From: Brevirhabdus sp.
Lineage (GTDB): Bacteria > Pseudomonadota > Alphaproteobacteria > Rhodobacterales > Rhodobacteraceae
Reading direction: 5' to 3'
DNA: 64,000 nucleotides
Assembly (NCBI GenBank): GCA_024637315.1
Contig: JAGXFH010000056.1
Span: forward strand, 1 to 64,000
Shown here piece by piece: positions 8,773 to 20,239 of the stretch. The number at the start of each line of letters is the position of its first letter. The stretch's first letter is position 1. The notes beneath the pieces are model-generated. The model did no database searches. It saw only the letters and a program-made list of their open reading frames with translations, and was not told the origin of the DNA. The position numbers and the translations under genes are program-made.

Positions 8773-11721
8773 TTACCCTTTGATCGTCAGCGCTTCGTTC
8801 ACGAGCGCTTCTTGTTGTGCCTTGTGCTGGCTTGCCAGACCCGTTGCGGGTGAGGCGGCGGCGTTGCGGCCCACGTAAAGGGGCCGCGTGTGCTTGGCCT
8901 TGATCCGGGTCAGCACCCATTCGAGGTTCGGTTCCATGAAGGTCCAGCCACCCTGGTTCTTGGGTTCTTCCTGGCACCAGACCATTTCGGCCTCCTTGAA
9001 CCGTTCCAGTTCCTTGACGGCCGATTGCGCCGGGAACGGGTAGAACTGCTCGAACCGCATCAGGTAGACATCGTCGATCCCGCGCGCGTCGCGCTCTTCC
9101 AGCAGATCGAAATAGACCTTGCCGGAACACATGACGACACGCTTGATCTTCTTGTTGGCTGCCAGCTTCGTGTCGGAATTGCCCTTTTCGGCATCGTCCC
9201 AAAGCACCCGGTGGAAGCTGGACCCGGTGGTGAAATCATCCGCATTCGAGATCGCCAGCTTGTGGCGCAGCAGCGATTTCGGCGTCATCAGGATCAAGGG
9301 TTTGCGGTAGCTGCGGTGCAATTGCCGACGCAGGATGTGGAAGTAGTTGGCGGGTGTGGTGCAGTTCGCCACGATCCAGTTGTCGCCGCCGCACATCGTC
9401 AGGAACCGTTCGAGGCGGGCCGAGGAGTGTTCTGGTCCTTGCCCTTCATAGCCATGCGGCAGAAGGCAGACGAGGCCCGACATCCGCAGCCATTTCGACT
9501 CGCCCGACGAGATGAACTGGTCAAACATGATCTGCGCGCCGTTGGCGAAATCGCCGAACTGTGCTTCCCAAAGGGTGAGCGCGTTCGGTTCGGCAAGGCT
9601 GAATCCGTATTCGAAGCCAAGGACCGCGTATTCCGACAGCATCGAGTCGATGACATCGTATTTCGCCTGGCCGGACTTGATGTTGTTGAGCGGGTAGTAC
9701 CGATCCTCGTCTTCCTGGTTGATGATCGCGGAATGGCGCTGGCTGAAGGTGCCGCGCGCCGAATCCTGGCCGGAGAGCCGCACATGGTAGCCTTCGGTGA
9801 GAAGCGAGCCGAAGGCCAGCGCCTCTGCGGTCGCCCAGTCGAAGCCCTTGCCGGTCTTGAACATCTCGGCCTTGGCTTCAAGCAGGCGCGTCACGGTCTT
9901 GTGGGCCGGAAATCCCGTGGGCAGGGTGGTCAGCGCGGTTCCCACCTCCTTCATCAGTTTCTTCGGGATTGCGGTCTGGCCGCGCTGGTAATCCTCACCC
10001 TCGCGATCGAGATGCGACCAACGGCCGTCCAGCCAGTCGGCCTTGTTCGGCTTGTAATCCTTGCCGGTCTCGAATTCCTCGTTCAGATGCGCCTGGAAGG
10101 CAGCCTTCATGTCCTCGATCTCGCCTTCGGGGATCAAACCGTCCTTGACCAGCCGTTCGGTGTAAATCGAGAGCGTGGTCTTCTGCTTCTTGATCTTGCG
10201 GTACATGATCGGGTTGGTGAACATCGGCTCGTCGCCTTCGTTGTGCCCGAAGCGGCGGTAGCAGAAAATATCGAGCACCACGTCCTTGTTGAACTTCTGG
10301 CGGAACTCTGTGGCGACCTTGGCGGCATGGACCACGGCCTCTGGATCGTCGCCGTTGACGTGGAAGATCGGGGCTTCGACCATCAATGCGATATCGGTGG
10401 GATAGGGGCTGGAGCGGCTGAAATGTGGCGCGGTGGTGAAGCCGATCTGGTTATTCACCACGATATGGATCGTGCCGCCGGTGCGGTGGCCGCGCAGGCC
10501 CGAGAGGCCGAAACATTCCGCAACGACGCCTTGTCCGGCAAAGGCCGCGTCGCCGTGCAACAGGATCGGCAGGCATGAGGTGCGGTCTGTGTCGTGGACC
10601 TGATCCTGCTTTGCACGGGCCTTGCCGAGCACGACAGGGTTCACCGCTTCCAGGTGGCTGGGATTGGCCGTCAGGGACAGGTGCACCGTGTTGCCGTCGA
10701 ATTCGCGATCCGACGATGCGCCGAGGTGGTATTTGACATCCCCCGACCCGTCGACATCTTCCGGCTTGAAGCTGCCGCCCTGAAACTCGTTGAAGATCGC
10801 GCGATAGGGTTTGTTCATCACGTTGGCCAGAACCGAGAGGCGGCCCCGGTGCGGCATGCCGATGACGATGTCCTTGACGCCCAGGGCGCCACCGCGCTTG
10901 ATGATCTGCTCCATCGCCGGAACCACGCTTTCGCCGCCATCGAGACCGAAGCGCTTGGTGCCCATGTACTTGACATGCAGGAACTTCTCGAAGCCCTCGG
11001 CCTCGACCAGCTTGTTCAGGATCGCCTTTCGGCCCTCGCGGGTAAAGCCGATCTCCTTGCCGTAACCCTCGATCCGCTCTTTCAGCCAACTGGCCTGTTC
11101 AGGGTCCGAGATGTGCATGTATTGCAGCGCGAACGTGCCGCAATAGGTGCGCTTGACGATGTCCAGGATCTCGCGCATCGAGGCGAATTCCAGCCCCAGC
11201 ACATTGTCGATGAAGATCGGCCGGTCCATGTCGGAATCGCTGAACCCGTAGGACCGCGGGTCGAGTTCGGGATGCGGTGTGTGCTCACGCATCTGAAGCG
11301 GGTCGAGATCGGCGATCAGATGGCCGCGGATCCGGTAGGCCCGGATGATCATCAGGGCGCGGATCGAGTCCAACACCGATTGCTTGACCTGATCATCGCT
11401 GACCGCAATGCCCTTTTCCGCCGCCTTGGCCCTGATCTTGTCGGCCTGTTTCGCCGGTTCGGCCCATTGGCCATCAAGCGCCGCCGTCATCTCGTCATTC
11501 GGGACCGGCGGCCAGTCGGGCCGTGCCCAGCTGGGACCCTGCGCCTCGCGCTTGGCGTCGGTCTCGGACGTGCCGAGCTGGGTGAAGAAGCTGGCCCAGG
11601 CATCATCCACGGCATTCGGATCGCTGGCGTAGCGGGCTTGCAGCTGTTCGATATACTCCGCGTTATGGCCCTGCAGGAAGGACGAGGCGCGGAAGATGTC
11701 GTTGGGAGATTGGTCGGTCAT
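8773..11721 (-). CDS. sucA: 2-oxoglutarate dehydrogenase E1
   Basis: A 982-residue thiamine-diphosphate enzyme that decarboxylates 2-oxoglutarate and passes the succinyl unit to the E2 lipoyl arm. The N-terminus ([21 protein letters not shown]) is the E1o signature that contacts E2. The ThDP/Mg motif is seen as [15 protein letters not shown] through [10 protein letters not shown], and the central [14 protein letters not shown] segment is typical. It is followed by sucB after four bases. Its ATG overlaps the stop of a truncated sulfotransferase frame (ATGA), where the sucA ribosome site AGAGGTGA is part of that frame's tail. Confidence 0.98.
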   Translation of the reverse strand: MTDQSPNDIFRASSFLQGHNAEYIEQLQARYASDPNAVDDAWASFFTQLGTSETDAKREAQGPSWARPDWPPVPNDEMTAALDGQWAEPAKQADKIRAKAAEKGIAVSDDQVKQSVLDSIRALMIIRAYRIRGHLIADLDPLQMREHTPHPELDPRSYGFSDSDMDRPIFIDNVLGLEFASMREILDIVKRTYCGTFALQYMHISDPEQASWLKERIEGYGKEIGFTREGRKAILNKLVEAEGFEKFLHVKYMGTKRFGLDGGESVVPAMEQIIKRGGALGVKDIVIGMPHRGRLSVLANVMNKPYRAIFNEFQGGSFKPEDVDGSGDVKYHLGASSDREFDGNTVHLSLTANPSHLEAVNPVVLGKARAKQDQVHDTDRTSCLPILLHGDAAFAGQGVVAECFGLSGLRGHRTGGTIHIVVNNQIGFTTAPHFSRSSPYPTDIALMVEAPIFHVNGDDPEAVVHAAKVATEFRQKFNKDVVLDIFCYRRFGHNEGDEPMFTNPIMYRKIKKQKTTLSIYTERLVKDGLIPEGEIEDMKAAFQAHLNEEFETGKDYKPNKADWLDGRWSHLDREGEDYQRGQTAIPKKLMKEVGTALTTLPTGFPAHKTVTRLLEAKAEMFKTGKGFDWATAEALAFGSLLTEGYHVRLSGQDSARGTFSQRHSAIINQEDEDRYYPLNNIKSGQAKYDVIDSMLSEYAVLGFEYGFSLAEPNALTLWEAQFGDFANGAQIMFDQFISSGESKWLRMSGLVCLLPHGYEGQGPEHSSARLERFLTMCGGDNWIVANCTTPANYFHILRRQLHRSYRKPLILMTPKSLLRHKLAISNADDFTTGSSFHRVLWDDAEKGNSDTKLAANKKIKRVVMCSGKVYFDLLEERDARGIDDVYLMRFEQFYPFPAQSAVKELERFKEAEMVWCQEEPKNQGGWTFMEPNLEWVLTRIKAKHTRPLYVGRNAAASPATGLASQHKAQQEALVNEALTIKG

Positions 11722-11921
11722 GGAGTCACCTCTTGGGGGGTTGGGACCGTGAAAGTCTGGCGGATCGCGCCGATGATGCCGTGGCGGCTGGACAAGAATT
11801 CAGTCTCCGGAACCTTGACGCCCGGGGCGGCGCAACAGGGCCGCAGCAACAATTCGATCGAACTGCCGGCGGTTTTCCGTGTCTTCAGAAAGATGAACTT
11901 ATAATCATGGCTGACCAGCAT
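11718..11921 (-). pseudogene. Sulfotransferase family N-terminal fragment
   Basis: A 67-codon frame. Its first 50 residues begin MLVSHDYKFIFLKTRKTAGSSIE, the 5'-phosphosulfate-binding loop of Rhodobacterales sulfotransferase-family-2 proteins, followed by SSRHGIIGA, a typical downstream segment. Similarity then stops and the final codons are simply the sucA leader. Full-length relatives run to about 200 residues or more, so the catalytic remainder is gone. It lies between the 224-aa secreted-protein gene and sucA, and is likely the remnant of a gene inserted into the suc operon. Confidence 0.6.
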
Positions 11922-12008
11922 TCGTTGTCGTCTATCCTGTCGGTTTCAGTGTCGTCTGGTTCAGAGTTGTCTGAACATTGGCGACGATGATTTCGGCACC
12001 CTTCATTG

Positions 12009-12683
12009 TCATGTACCTTGAGTCCGGGTCTTGATCAGAAGTCCGGCCGGGGCGGTGAACTGCATGCCGCTGTCAGTCGCGAGCGCGGCGGTATCGATCA
12101 AGGTCAGCATGATCCGTGTTTCGAAGGTGCCGGCAAGGCCCCGGTCACGCAGGCGGATCGCCGGATTGCCCGGCGCGAAGTCCGGCACCGGCTGATAGAT
12201 TTCGTGAAAGACACGGGCCGGGTCGATGCTGGTCGTCGCCATGTTCGACCAGACCTGACCGTCGGCACCCTTTTGCAGGATGTTCGCATAGGCCGTAAAC
12301 CCGTCGTCGGGTCGGAACAGCGTGGTTGATATGGTGCCGTTCTGGGAAGCGCGCTCGACATTGGCGGCAATGTTGGTGTGGGTCCGCCTGCGGTAGAGCG
12401 GATCGGCAAAGCTGCCGCCGGGCGGCACGATTTCGGGAACCGACAGGGCATCGGCGAGCGCCGCGATAGCCTTGGCAACCTCACCCTTCGGCGCGATTTC
12501 CCATCCCTGCGCAAGCAGCGTGGCCACGCGATCCTCTGCCGACAGGCTTTGGGTCGCGGTGGCGAGCGCGAAGTCCCTGAAGATGTTCGAGGACGGCTGC
12601 GCCGCCACCCGGCCCGCCGACAGCCCGACCGCTGGCAGGACAAATGCGGCCGACAGACATGCTATGGCGCTGCGGCGCTTCAT
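12009..12683 (-). CDS. Exported hypothetical protein between sucD and sucA
   Basis: A 224-residue protein with an evident signal peptide: MKRRS, a hydrophobic core AIACLSAAFVLPAVGLSAG, and a likely cleavage after VAA near residue 28. The mature part has no motif I recognise. It includes repeated Thr/Ile-rich strands (FETRIMLTLIDTAALATDSGMQFTAPAG), suggesting a beta-rich periplasmic domain. It starts four bases after the sucD stop, so it is co-transcribed with succinyl-CoA synthetase although no link to that enzyme is evident. Confidence 0.75.
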   Translation of the reverse strand: MKRRSAIACLSAAFVLPAVGLSAGRVAAQPSSNIFRDFALATATQSLSAEDRVATLLAQGWEIAPKGEVAKAIAALADALSVPEIVPPGGSFADPLYRRRTHTNIAANVERASQNGTISTTLFRPDDGFTAYANILQKGADGQVWSNMATTSIDPARVFHEIYQPVPDFAPGNPAIRLRDRGLAGTFETRIMLTLIDTAALATDSGMQFTAPAGLLIKTRTQGT

Positions 12684-12687
12684 CCGG

Positions 12688-13569
12688 TTACCCGATCGCC
12701 TTCAGCACGGCCTCGCCCAACCCGGCGGGGCTGTCGGCGACCACGATGCCGGCGGATTTCATCGCCTCGATCTTCGATTCCGCATCGCCCTTGCCACCCG
12801 CGACGATGGCGCCGGCATGGCCCATGCGGCGGCCCGGCGGAGCGGTGCGGCCGGCGATGAACCCGGCGACGGGTTTCTTGCGGCCCTTTCTGGCCTCGTC
12901 CTTCAGGAACTGCGCGGCGTCTTCCTCGGCCTGGCCGCCGATCTCGCCGATCATGATGATGCTTGTGGTTTCGTCATCGGCGAGGAACCACTCCAGCACG
13001 TCGATATGCTCTGTTCCCTTGATCGGGTCGCCGCCGATGCCGACGCAGGTCGACTGGCCAAGGCCGACGTCCGTCGTCTGTTTCACCGCCTCGTAGGTCA
13101 GGGTGCCGGAGCGGGACACGACGCCGACAGAGCCCTTCTTGTGGATATGGCCGGGCATGATGCCGATCTTGCATTCGCCGGGGGTGATGACACCGGGGCA
13201 GTTCGGGCCGACGAGGATGGTTTTCGAGCCTTCCAGCGCCCGCTTGACGCGCATCATGTCGAGCACCGGGATGCCCTCGGTGATCGCCACCACCAGCGGG
13301 ATCCCGGCGTCGATGGCCTCGAGAATCGAATCCGCCGCGAAGGGCGGCGGGACGTAGATGACGGAGGCATTGGCGCCGGTCCTGGCGACGGCCTCATGCA
13401 CCGAGTTGAAGACCGGCAGGTCGAGGTGATCCATTCCGCCCTTGCCGGGGGTCACGCCGCCGACCATCTTCGTGCCATAGGCGATGGCCTGTTCGGAGTG
13501 GAACGTGCCTTGCGACCCGGTGAAGCCCTGGCAGATGACCTTGGTGGATTTGTCTACGAGTACGGCCAT
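12688..13569 (-). CDS. sucD: Succinyl-CoA synthetase subunit alpha
   Basis: A 293-residue subunit that binds CoA and carries the phosphohistidine of succinate-CoA ligase. [27 protein letters not shown] is the standard N-terminus, and the ATG at 13569 has an AGGAGCC ribosome site, so the longer frame to 13620 is rejected. The active-site histidine is in [13 protein letters not shown] near residue 245, and the nucleotide-fold segment [21 protein letters not shown] is intact. It is separated from sucC by an unrelated 136-codon gene, which is unusual. Confidence 0.97.
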   Translation of the reverse strand: MAVLVDKSTKVICQGFTGSQGTFHSEQAIAYGTKMVGGVTPGKGGMDHLDLPVFNSVHEAVARTGANASVIYVPPPFAADSILEAIDAGIPLVVAITEGIPVLDMMRVKRALEGSKTILVGPNCPGVITPGECKIGIMPGHIHKKGSVGVVSRSGTLTYEAVKQTTDVGLGQSTCVGIGGDPIKGTEHIDVLEWFLADDETTSIIMIGEIGGQAEEDAAQFLKDEARKGRKKPVAGFIAGRTAPPGRRMGHAGAIVAGGKGDAESKIEAMKSAGIVVADSPAGLGEAVLKAIG

Positions 13570-13579
13570 CGGTGGCTCC

Positions 13580-13990
13580 TTAAAAGCGAGCGACGAGAAA
13601 CTTGAAGGTTTCATCGTCAATTGCAGCGACCTTCACATGCGAGTTTATGTAAAGACGGCGATTCAATTCCTGCATTGGCGAACCACTTCCGGTTCTAGAC
13701 AACGCTCGAAAGTCCGCTTTTCCAAGCGGTTCACGTGGTTCGAATTCATAGAATTCTGCCGGGAAGCGGACTAGGCGATTACCCTTTGTATTCTTACCTG
13801 CGGCCGTCGCATTTTGGGAAATTCTCCCGATTGCATATAGTCCGAAGCCGCCAGAGGTTTCGGCCGTAAACCAAGCGACGTCGTCACCCGCTTTCGGCAT
13901 GGCTCCTTCATAGCTCCATTCTGTGAACGCCGAGCTTGGCGTGCGAGTCGCCTCTATATCCTTGGGATGAGATTTAATGACAAAAGCCAC
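13580..13990 (-). CDS. Unrecognised 136-aa protein inserted between sucC and sucD
   Basis: A GTG start lies six bases after the sucC stop and the stop lies ten bases before sucD, so the gene fits the operon tightly. The protein is soluble, with strands such as [23 protein letters not shown] and an end [28 protein letters not shown]. The pattern faintly recalls EVE/PUA-like small-ligand or RNA-base-binding folds, which I offer only as a guess. It is less GC-rich than the flanking suc genes and is possibly acquired. Confidence 0.7.
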   Translation of the reverse strand: MAFVIKSHPKDIEATRTPSSAFTEWSYEGAMPKAGDDVAWFTAETSGGFGLYAIGRISQNATAAGKNTKGNRLVRFPAEFYEFEPREPLGKADFRALSRTGSGSPMQELNRRLYINSHVKVAAIDDETFKFLVARF

Positions 13991-13996
13991 GACGCT

Positions 13997-15190
<1,194 letters not shown>

Positions 15191-15299
15191 TGCGGTCCCC
15201 CGTTTCGGCATCTTCCGTGCCCCCTCATTGCACATCGCAAGAGGATGAATAAACGGTTTTCCGCGGGTTTGGCGGCAACCGGAGTGGAAAATGTCTGTT

Positions 15300-15330
15300 T
15301 GTGATCACACCATTTAGGCGTGTGATCACA
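15300..15330. promoter_or_regulatory. Paired TGTGATCACA palindromes upstream of sucC
   Basis: Two exact copies of TGTGATCACA at 15300-15309 and 15321-15330 have centres 21 bases apart, two helical turns. Together they also form a larger inverted repeat (TTTGTGATCACAC against GTGTGATCACAAA). The same core occurs twice upstream of sdhC. The arrangement suggests cooperative binding of a dimeric regulator. The protein is not identified, and GntR-family dimers are one possibility. Confidence 0.65.
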
Positions 15331-15372
15331 AATAACCGGGGGAGCGGAAATGAATCGGTGTACAACGAGAAT

Positions 15373-15392
15373 GGCCGGGCGTTTGCCCGGCC
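15373..15392 (-). terminator. Hairpin downstream of mdh, possible attenuator
   Basis: GGCCGGGC and GCCCGGCC pair around a GTTT loop 30 bases after the mdh stop. The following minus-strand bases (ATTCTCGTTGT) are T-rich but not a clean run, so termination may be partial, allowing read-through into sucC. It separates mdh from the palindromic sucC promoter region. Confidence 0.55.
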
Positions 15393-15420
15393 AACTGGTT
15401 GTCGCTCAGTTTGGTGGCGA

Positions 15421-16545
<1,125 letters not shown>

Positions 16546-16863
16546 TCATGCGCCCCGACCCACCGGCGGGAGTGCTTCTGCAAGGGTTTCGTAGGCGACG
16601 CCGCTGGCAACAAGGCAGGTCAGGCCGGTCGGCAGGGTCACGGTGATGGTCCAGCTACCGGATGCTGCCGAGGCAAAGACCTCGACCACGGCGTTGTTGT
16701 CGGCAAGACCGATCGACTGCCGGGTTTCGCCAAAACCGCTGGCCAGCCGTTCCAGCACCAGATCACGCGGGGCACAGTTGGCGCCGGGTTCGGCGAAGGC
16801 ATGGTCGGCCGCAAGAATCATCGCCCCGATGCCGAAGGAAAGGGCAAGAAATTGACGGTTCAT
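16546..16863 (-). CDS. Exported hypothetical protein (105 aa)
   Basis: Has a signal peptide (MNRQF followed by LALSFGIGAMILAADHAFA, cleavage after AFA near residue 24) and a short mature domain with two cysteines (NCAPRD and LTCLVASG) that could form a disulfide. The fold appears beta-rich with the central SGSWTITVTLPTGLTC. Small periplasmic proteins of this kind are common in Rhodobacterales and have no known role. It lies between mdh and mcl2, is transcribed divergently from mcl2, and has no close operon partner. Confidence 0.75.
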   Translation of the reverse strand: MNRQFLALSFGIGAMILAADHAFAEPGANCAPRDLVLERLASGFGETRQSIGLADNNAVVEVFASAASGSWTITVTLPTGLTCLVASGVAYETLAEALPPVGRGA

Positions 16864-17102
16864 GGTATATCCCCAAAGCTGAGGGGCGCGTGGCCCCGTT
16901 GATGAATGCGCCGGACCGGGTGTTCGACGACGGCCAAAACATCGGCCTGGGCCGGCGAAAGTCTGGTTAATGAACCGTTCGCGTCCTGTTGCGCGGGCCT
17001 CGAGCCATTGATTTCATGGTGTCGCTGCGCCGCGGCAGAACTTGGTTGCGGATTGCTGCGTTTCGGGGAAAGTTTGCGCAACAAAATTGCGAAGGAAGAA
17101 TC

Positions 17103-17948
17103 ATGGCTCTGACGGCGCGACCCTGGCGGTCTGTTCTGTACATTCCGGGCGCCAATGTCCGGGCGCTGGACAAGGCACGCGGGCTTCCGGTGGATGCGAT
17201 AATCTTCGACCTGGAAGATGCCGTGACCCCCGAGGAAAAGGCAGCTGCGCGGCGGGTTCTGGCCGACGAGCTGGCCAAGGGCGGCTATGGCGCGCGGGCG
17301 CGGCTGGTACGGGTCAATGGCCTTGATACCGAATGGGGGCAGGACGACCTTGCGGGGTTCGTCAGCACCGATATCGACGGTCTGCTGATCCCCAAGGTGA
17401 ACAGTGCTGCCGATCTTGATGAGATCGCCGGCGCGGTGCCGGACGTGCCGCTTTGGGCGATGATGGAGACTTGTCGGGGCGTGCTGAATGCCGCCGAGAT
17501 CGCGGCGCATTCACGGTTGGCGGGCTTTGTGATGGGCACCAATGATCTGGCAAAGGAACTGGGCAGCCGCGGTCGACCGGCAATGCTGACGGCGTTGCAG
17601 ACATGCCTGCTGGCCGGGCGCGCCGAAGGGATCGTCTGCGTGGATGGGGTCTACAACGCGTTCAGGGACGACGACGGCCTGCAGGCCGAATGCGCCGAGG
17701 GGCGCGACATGGGATTTGATGGCAAGACCCTGATCCATCCCGCGCAGGTCGCCATCACCAATCAGGTGTTCGCGCCATCGGGTGACGAGGTCGAACTGGC
17801 ACGACGCCAGATCAACGCCTTTCGCCAGGCCAAGGCGGCTGGCAAGGGCGTTGCGGTTGTGGATGGCCGGATCGTGGAAAATCTGCATATCGTGACCGCC
17901 GAGGCCGTTCTGGCCAAGGCCGAGGCGATAGCGGCGATGGAGGACTAG
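17103..17948 (+). CDS. mcl2: CitE-like CoA-ester enzyme, probable (3S)-malyl-CoA thioesterase
   Basis: A 281-residue TIM-barrel protein of the CitE/HpcH family. Visible: SVLYIPGANVRALDKA start, Mg-binding acidic residues in IIFDLEDAVTPEEK, and VMGTNDLAKEL. In Rhodobacter sphaeroides a CitE homologue (Mcl2) is a malyl-CoA thioesterase in the ethylmalonyl-CoA pathway, encoded beside mdh, mch and sdh as here. Length and context fit Mcl2 better than the longer lyase Mcl1. ATG at 17103 follows AAGGAAGA. The stop is directly followed by the ATG of the NnrU gene. Confidence 0.8.
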   Translation: MALTARPWRSVLYIPGANVRALDKARGLPVDAIIFDLEDAVTPEEKAAARRVLADELAKGGYGARARLVRVNGLDTEWGQDDLAGFVSTDIDGLLIPKVNSAADLDEIAGAVPDVPLWAMMETCRGVLNAAEIAAHSRLAGFVMGTNDLAKELGSRGRPAMLTALQTCLLAGRAEGIVCVDGVYNAFRDDDGLQAECAEGRDMGFDGKTLIHPAQVAITNQVFAPSGDEVELARRQINAFRQAKAAGKGVAVVDGRIVENLHIVTAEAVLAKAEAIAAMED

Positions 17949-18497
17949 ATGATCTGGATCGTAGCAGGCGTACTGCTTTGGAGCCTCGCGCATCTTTTCC
18001 GGCGGATAGCGCCGGGGCCACGCGCCAGACTGGGGAACGCCGGCAAGGGGCTGGTGGCCCTGGGCTCTGTCATCGCGATCGGGCTGATGGTGGTCGGGTA
18101 CAAATCCGCCGAACCGGTGTTTCTTTGGCAGCTTGGCAGCTGGGCGGTTCATCTGAACAACCTGCTGATGCTGATTTCGGTTTTCTTGTTCGGACTGGGC
18201 AGTTCGAAAAGCCGGCTGCGCGGGTCATTGCGGCATCCGATGCTGACCGGCCTGATCGTGTGGGCCGGGGCGCATCTGATGGTGAACGGTGATCTGCCAA
18301 GTCTTGTTCTGTTCGGCGGTATGGGACTGTGGGCAATCATCGAGATCATCCTGATCAACAGATCCGAACCGCCCCCAAAGCCCTTCACGCGCGGCACCGT
18401 TCAGGGCGATATCCGGCTGGTGCTGATTTCAGCCGTCGTCTACGCGGCGATCGCGGGGATCCATATCTGGATCGGCCCGTCGCCGTTCGGGGCCTGA
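17949..18497 (+). CDS. NnrU family membrane protein
   Basis: A 182-residue integral membrane protein with five or six hydrophobic segments. It carries the NnrU-family pattern: LLWSLAHLFRRIAPGPRARLG, the SSKSRLRGSLRHPMLTGLIVWAGAHLMVNGDLPSL core with conserved RHP and HL..NGD, and a C-terminal helix. NnrU was named from a nitric-oxide-metabolism cluster but homologues such as this one occur without denitrification genes, so no NO role is claimed. The ATG is immediately adjacent to the mcl2 stop, so it is a member of the mcl2-mch operon. Confidence 0.87.
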   Translation: MIWIVAGVLLWSLAHLFRRIAPGPRARLGNAGKGLVALGSVIAIGLMVVGYKSAEPVFLWQLGSWAVHLNNLLMLISVFLFGLGSSKSRLRGSLRHPMLTGLIVWAGAHLMVNGDLPSLVLFGGMGLWAIIEIILINRSEPPPKPFTRGTVQGDIRLVLISAVVYAAIAGIHIWIGPSPFGA

Positions 18498-18501
18498 GGC
18501 G

Positions 18502-18705
18502 ATGAAGGCGTACCGATTGCTGACCGGCGAAGACGCCTCTGCCTTCTGTCACAAGGTGACAGAGGCGTTGGCGAAGGGATGGGAGCTTTATGGCGATCCG
18601 GCCTATGGCTACGATGCCGCGACCGGCGTGATGCGTTGTGCGCAGGCGGTGACGAAAGAGGTCGATGCGACCTATTCGGCGGATATGAAACTGGGGCAGC
18701 TGTGA
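18502..18705 (+). CDS. DUF1737 domain protein
   Basis: A 67-residue protein, MKAYRLLTGEDASAFCHKVTEALAKGWELYGDPAYGYD, matching the small DUF1737 family (Y-L-G-D-x-FC-x-V-x-xxL-x-x-GW-x-L-G-P). Function is unknown. It starts four bases after the NnrU stop, and its own stop overlaps the GTG start of mch (GTGA), so translation is coupled into mch. Its retention between pathway genes in this order suggests a conserved neighbour, not a shared reaction. Confidence 0.85.
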   Translation: MKAYRLLTGEDASAFCHKVTEALAKGWELYGDPAYGYDAATGVMRCAQAVTKEVDATYSADMKLGQL

Positions 18706-19727
18706 AGACCAATCCGGGCCGTTTCTTCGAGGATTACACGCTGGGCCAGCAGATTGCCCATGCTGTGCCGCGCACCGTCTCGGGCGGAGAACGGGCGCTT
18801 TACCATGCGCTTTATCCCGCCCGGCACGCGATCTATTCGTCGGATCTGTTCGCGGAATCCTGCGGGCTTATGAAGTCGCCGATCGACGATCTGGCGGCGT
18901 TTCATCTGATCTTCGGCAAGACGGTTCCCGACATCTCGCTGAATGCGGTTGCCAATCTGGGCTATGCCGAGGGCCGCTGGCTGCGGCCAGTCTGGGTGGG
19001 CGACACGTTGCGCTCGGTCAGTGAGGTGATCGGGCTGAAGCAGAACTCCAACGGCAAGTCGGGTGTCGTCTGGGTGCGGACGACGGGGCGGAACCAGTGG
19101 GACGAACCGGTGCTCGACTATGTGCGCTGGGTGATGGTGCGCAAGCGCGATCCCGACGCGCCCGCGCCCGAGACGGTCGTACCCGACCTGGCCGATGCCG
19201 TGGCGCCGGGCGATCTGGTGCTGCCTGAGGGATTGGATTTCCTGCAATACGATTTCGCCCAGGCCGGAGAGCCGCATCGCTGGGGCGATTACGCGGTCGG
19301 AGAGCGGATCGACCATGTCGACGGTGTCACGATCGAAGAGTCCGAGCACATGCTGGCGACTCGGCTGTGGCAGAACACCGCCAAGGTGCATTTCGATGCG
19401 ATGGCGCGTCCCGATGGCAGGCGGCTGATCTACGGCGGCCACGTTATGTCCTTGGCGCGGGCGCTGTCGTTCAACGGTCTTGCCAATGCGCAGATGATCG
19501 TCGCGCTGAATGGCGGCGCCCATGCCAATCCCTGCTTCGCGGGCGATACGGTTCGGGCCTGGTCGGAAGTGCTGGACAGGGCCGAGACTGCTGCCCCCGG
19601 CGTGGGCGCGGTGCGGCTTCGGTTGGTCGCGACGAAAGGCGAGGCGTTCGCCTTGCGCGGCGAGGACGGCAAGTATCTGCCGGATGTCTTGCTGGATCTC
19701 GATTACTGGGCTTTGATGCCCGTATGA
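18702..19727 (+). CDS. mch: Mesaconyl-CoA hydratase (MaoC-like, double hotdog)
   Basis: A 341-residue protein with two hotdog halves, both with MaoC-type segments: GRFFEDYTLGQQIAHAVPRTVSGGERALYHALYPARHAIYSSD near the N-terminus and YAVGERIDHVDGVTIEESEHMLATRLWQNTAKVHFD in the second half. This length and pattern match Rhodobacter mesaconyl-CoA hydratase, which hydrates mesaconyl-C1-CoA to beta-methylmalyl-CoA in the ethylmalonyl-CoA pathway. The GTG start at 18702 overlaps the DUF1737 stop and the TGA overlaps the next ATG. Location beside mcl2 supports the call. Confidence 0.88.
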   Translation: MKTNPGRFFEDYTLGQQIAHAVPRTVSGGERALYHALYPARHAIYSSDLFAESCGLMKSPIDDLAAFHLIFGKTVPDISLNAVANLGYAEGRWLRPVWVGDTLRSVSEVIGLKQNSNGKSGVVWVRTTGRNQWDEPVLDYVRWVMVRKRDPDAPAPETVVPDLADAVAPGDLVLPEGLDFLQYDFAQAGEPHRWGDYAVGERIDHVDGVTIEESEHMLATRLWQNTAKVHFDAMARPDGRRLIYGGHVMSLARALSFNGLANAQMIVALNGGAHANPCFAGDTVRAWSEVLDRAETAAPGVGAVRLRLVATKGEAFALRGEDGKYLPDVLLDLDYWALMPV

Positions 19728-20152
19728 AAAGGTGGATTGCAGCCGGGCTTGCGACGATAGGGCTGACGGGTACGGCCGCGGCGCAGGGTGCTGTCTGTGA
19801 TCCGGCGGCAGATCAGCCGGTGCCGGTTTTCGAAGAAGCCAAATCGGCAATGCTGGCTGGCGATTATGATCGGTTTTACGGGCTCGTCACGCCCTATGTG
19901 GCGAACCCCGAGGAAAAGCGCATTTCATTGATCGGGCCGCTGCAACGGTTGATGCCGAACGGCTTCAAGGGTTGCGCGACGGTGGTGCATCGGTTCGAGC
20001 CGCCCGGACTTTATCAGGAAGTGGTTTTCTTCGACACCGGCAGCGGCCCGCTGGGGCTGTATCTTTCCGCTGCGACGTTTGGCGGTGACCTGAAGATTAT
20101 CTTCTTCGCCTATTCGGATTCTCCGGCCGACATGCTGGAGAACCTGAACTGA
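19724..20152 (+). CDS. Exported hypothetical protein (142 aa)
   Basis: Begins MKRWIAAGLATIGLTGTAAAQG, a clear signal peptide with cleavage after AAA near residue 20. The mature domain of about 120 residues carries a Cys pair (VCDPAADQP and KGCATVVHRF) and ends ILEL-like strands LKIIFFAYSDSPADMLENLN. No family recognised. The ATGA overlap with mch makes it part of the same transcript, so it is expressed with the ethylmalonyl-CoA genes although it is periplasmic. Confidence 0.75.
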   Translation: MKRWIAAGLATIGLTGTAAAQGAVCDPAADQPVPVFEEAKSAMLAGDYDRFYGLVTPYVANPEEKRISLIGPLQRLMPNGFKGCATVVHRFEPPGLYQEVVFFDTGSGPLGLYLSAATFGGDLKIIFFAYSDSPADMLENLN

Positions 20153-20239
20153 GCGGAGCCGCCAGTTCACACTGGTCCTGCCGCAATCGCTGACTTTTTC
20201 TTTATTTTCCTGTCGGCGCGCGTTGGATAAGGTGGGCGC

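Noticed and set aside
15300-15330. Reading the TGTGATCACA pairs as CRP/FNR sites
   Set aside because: CRP/FNR sites need a six-base spacer between TGTGA and TCACA or TTGAT-N4-ATCAA; here the half-sites abut.
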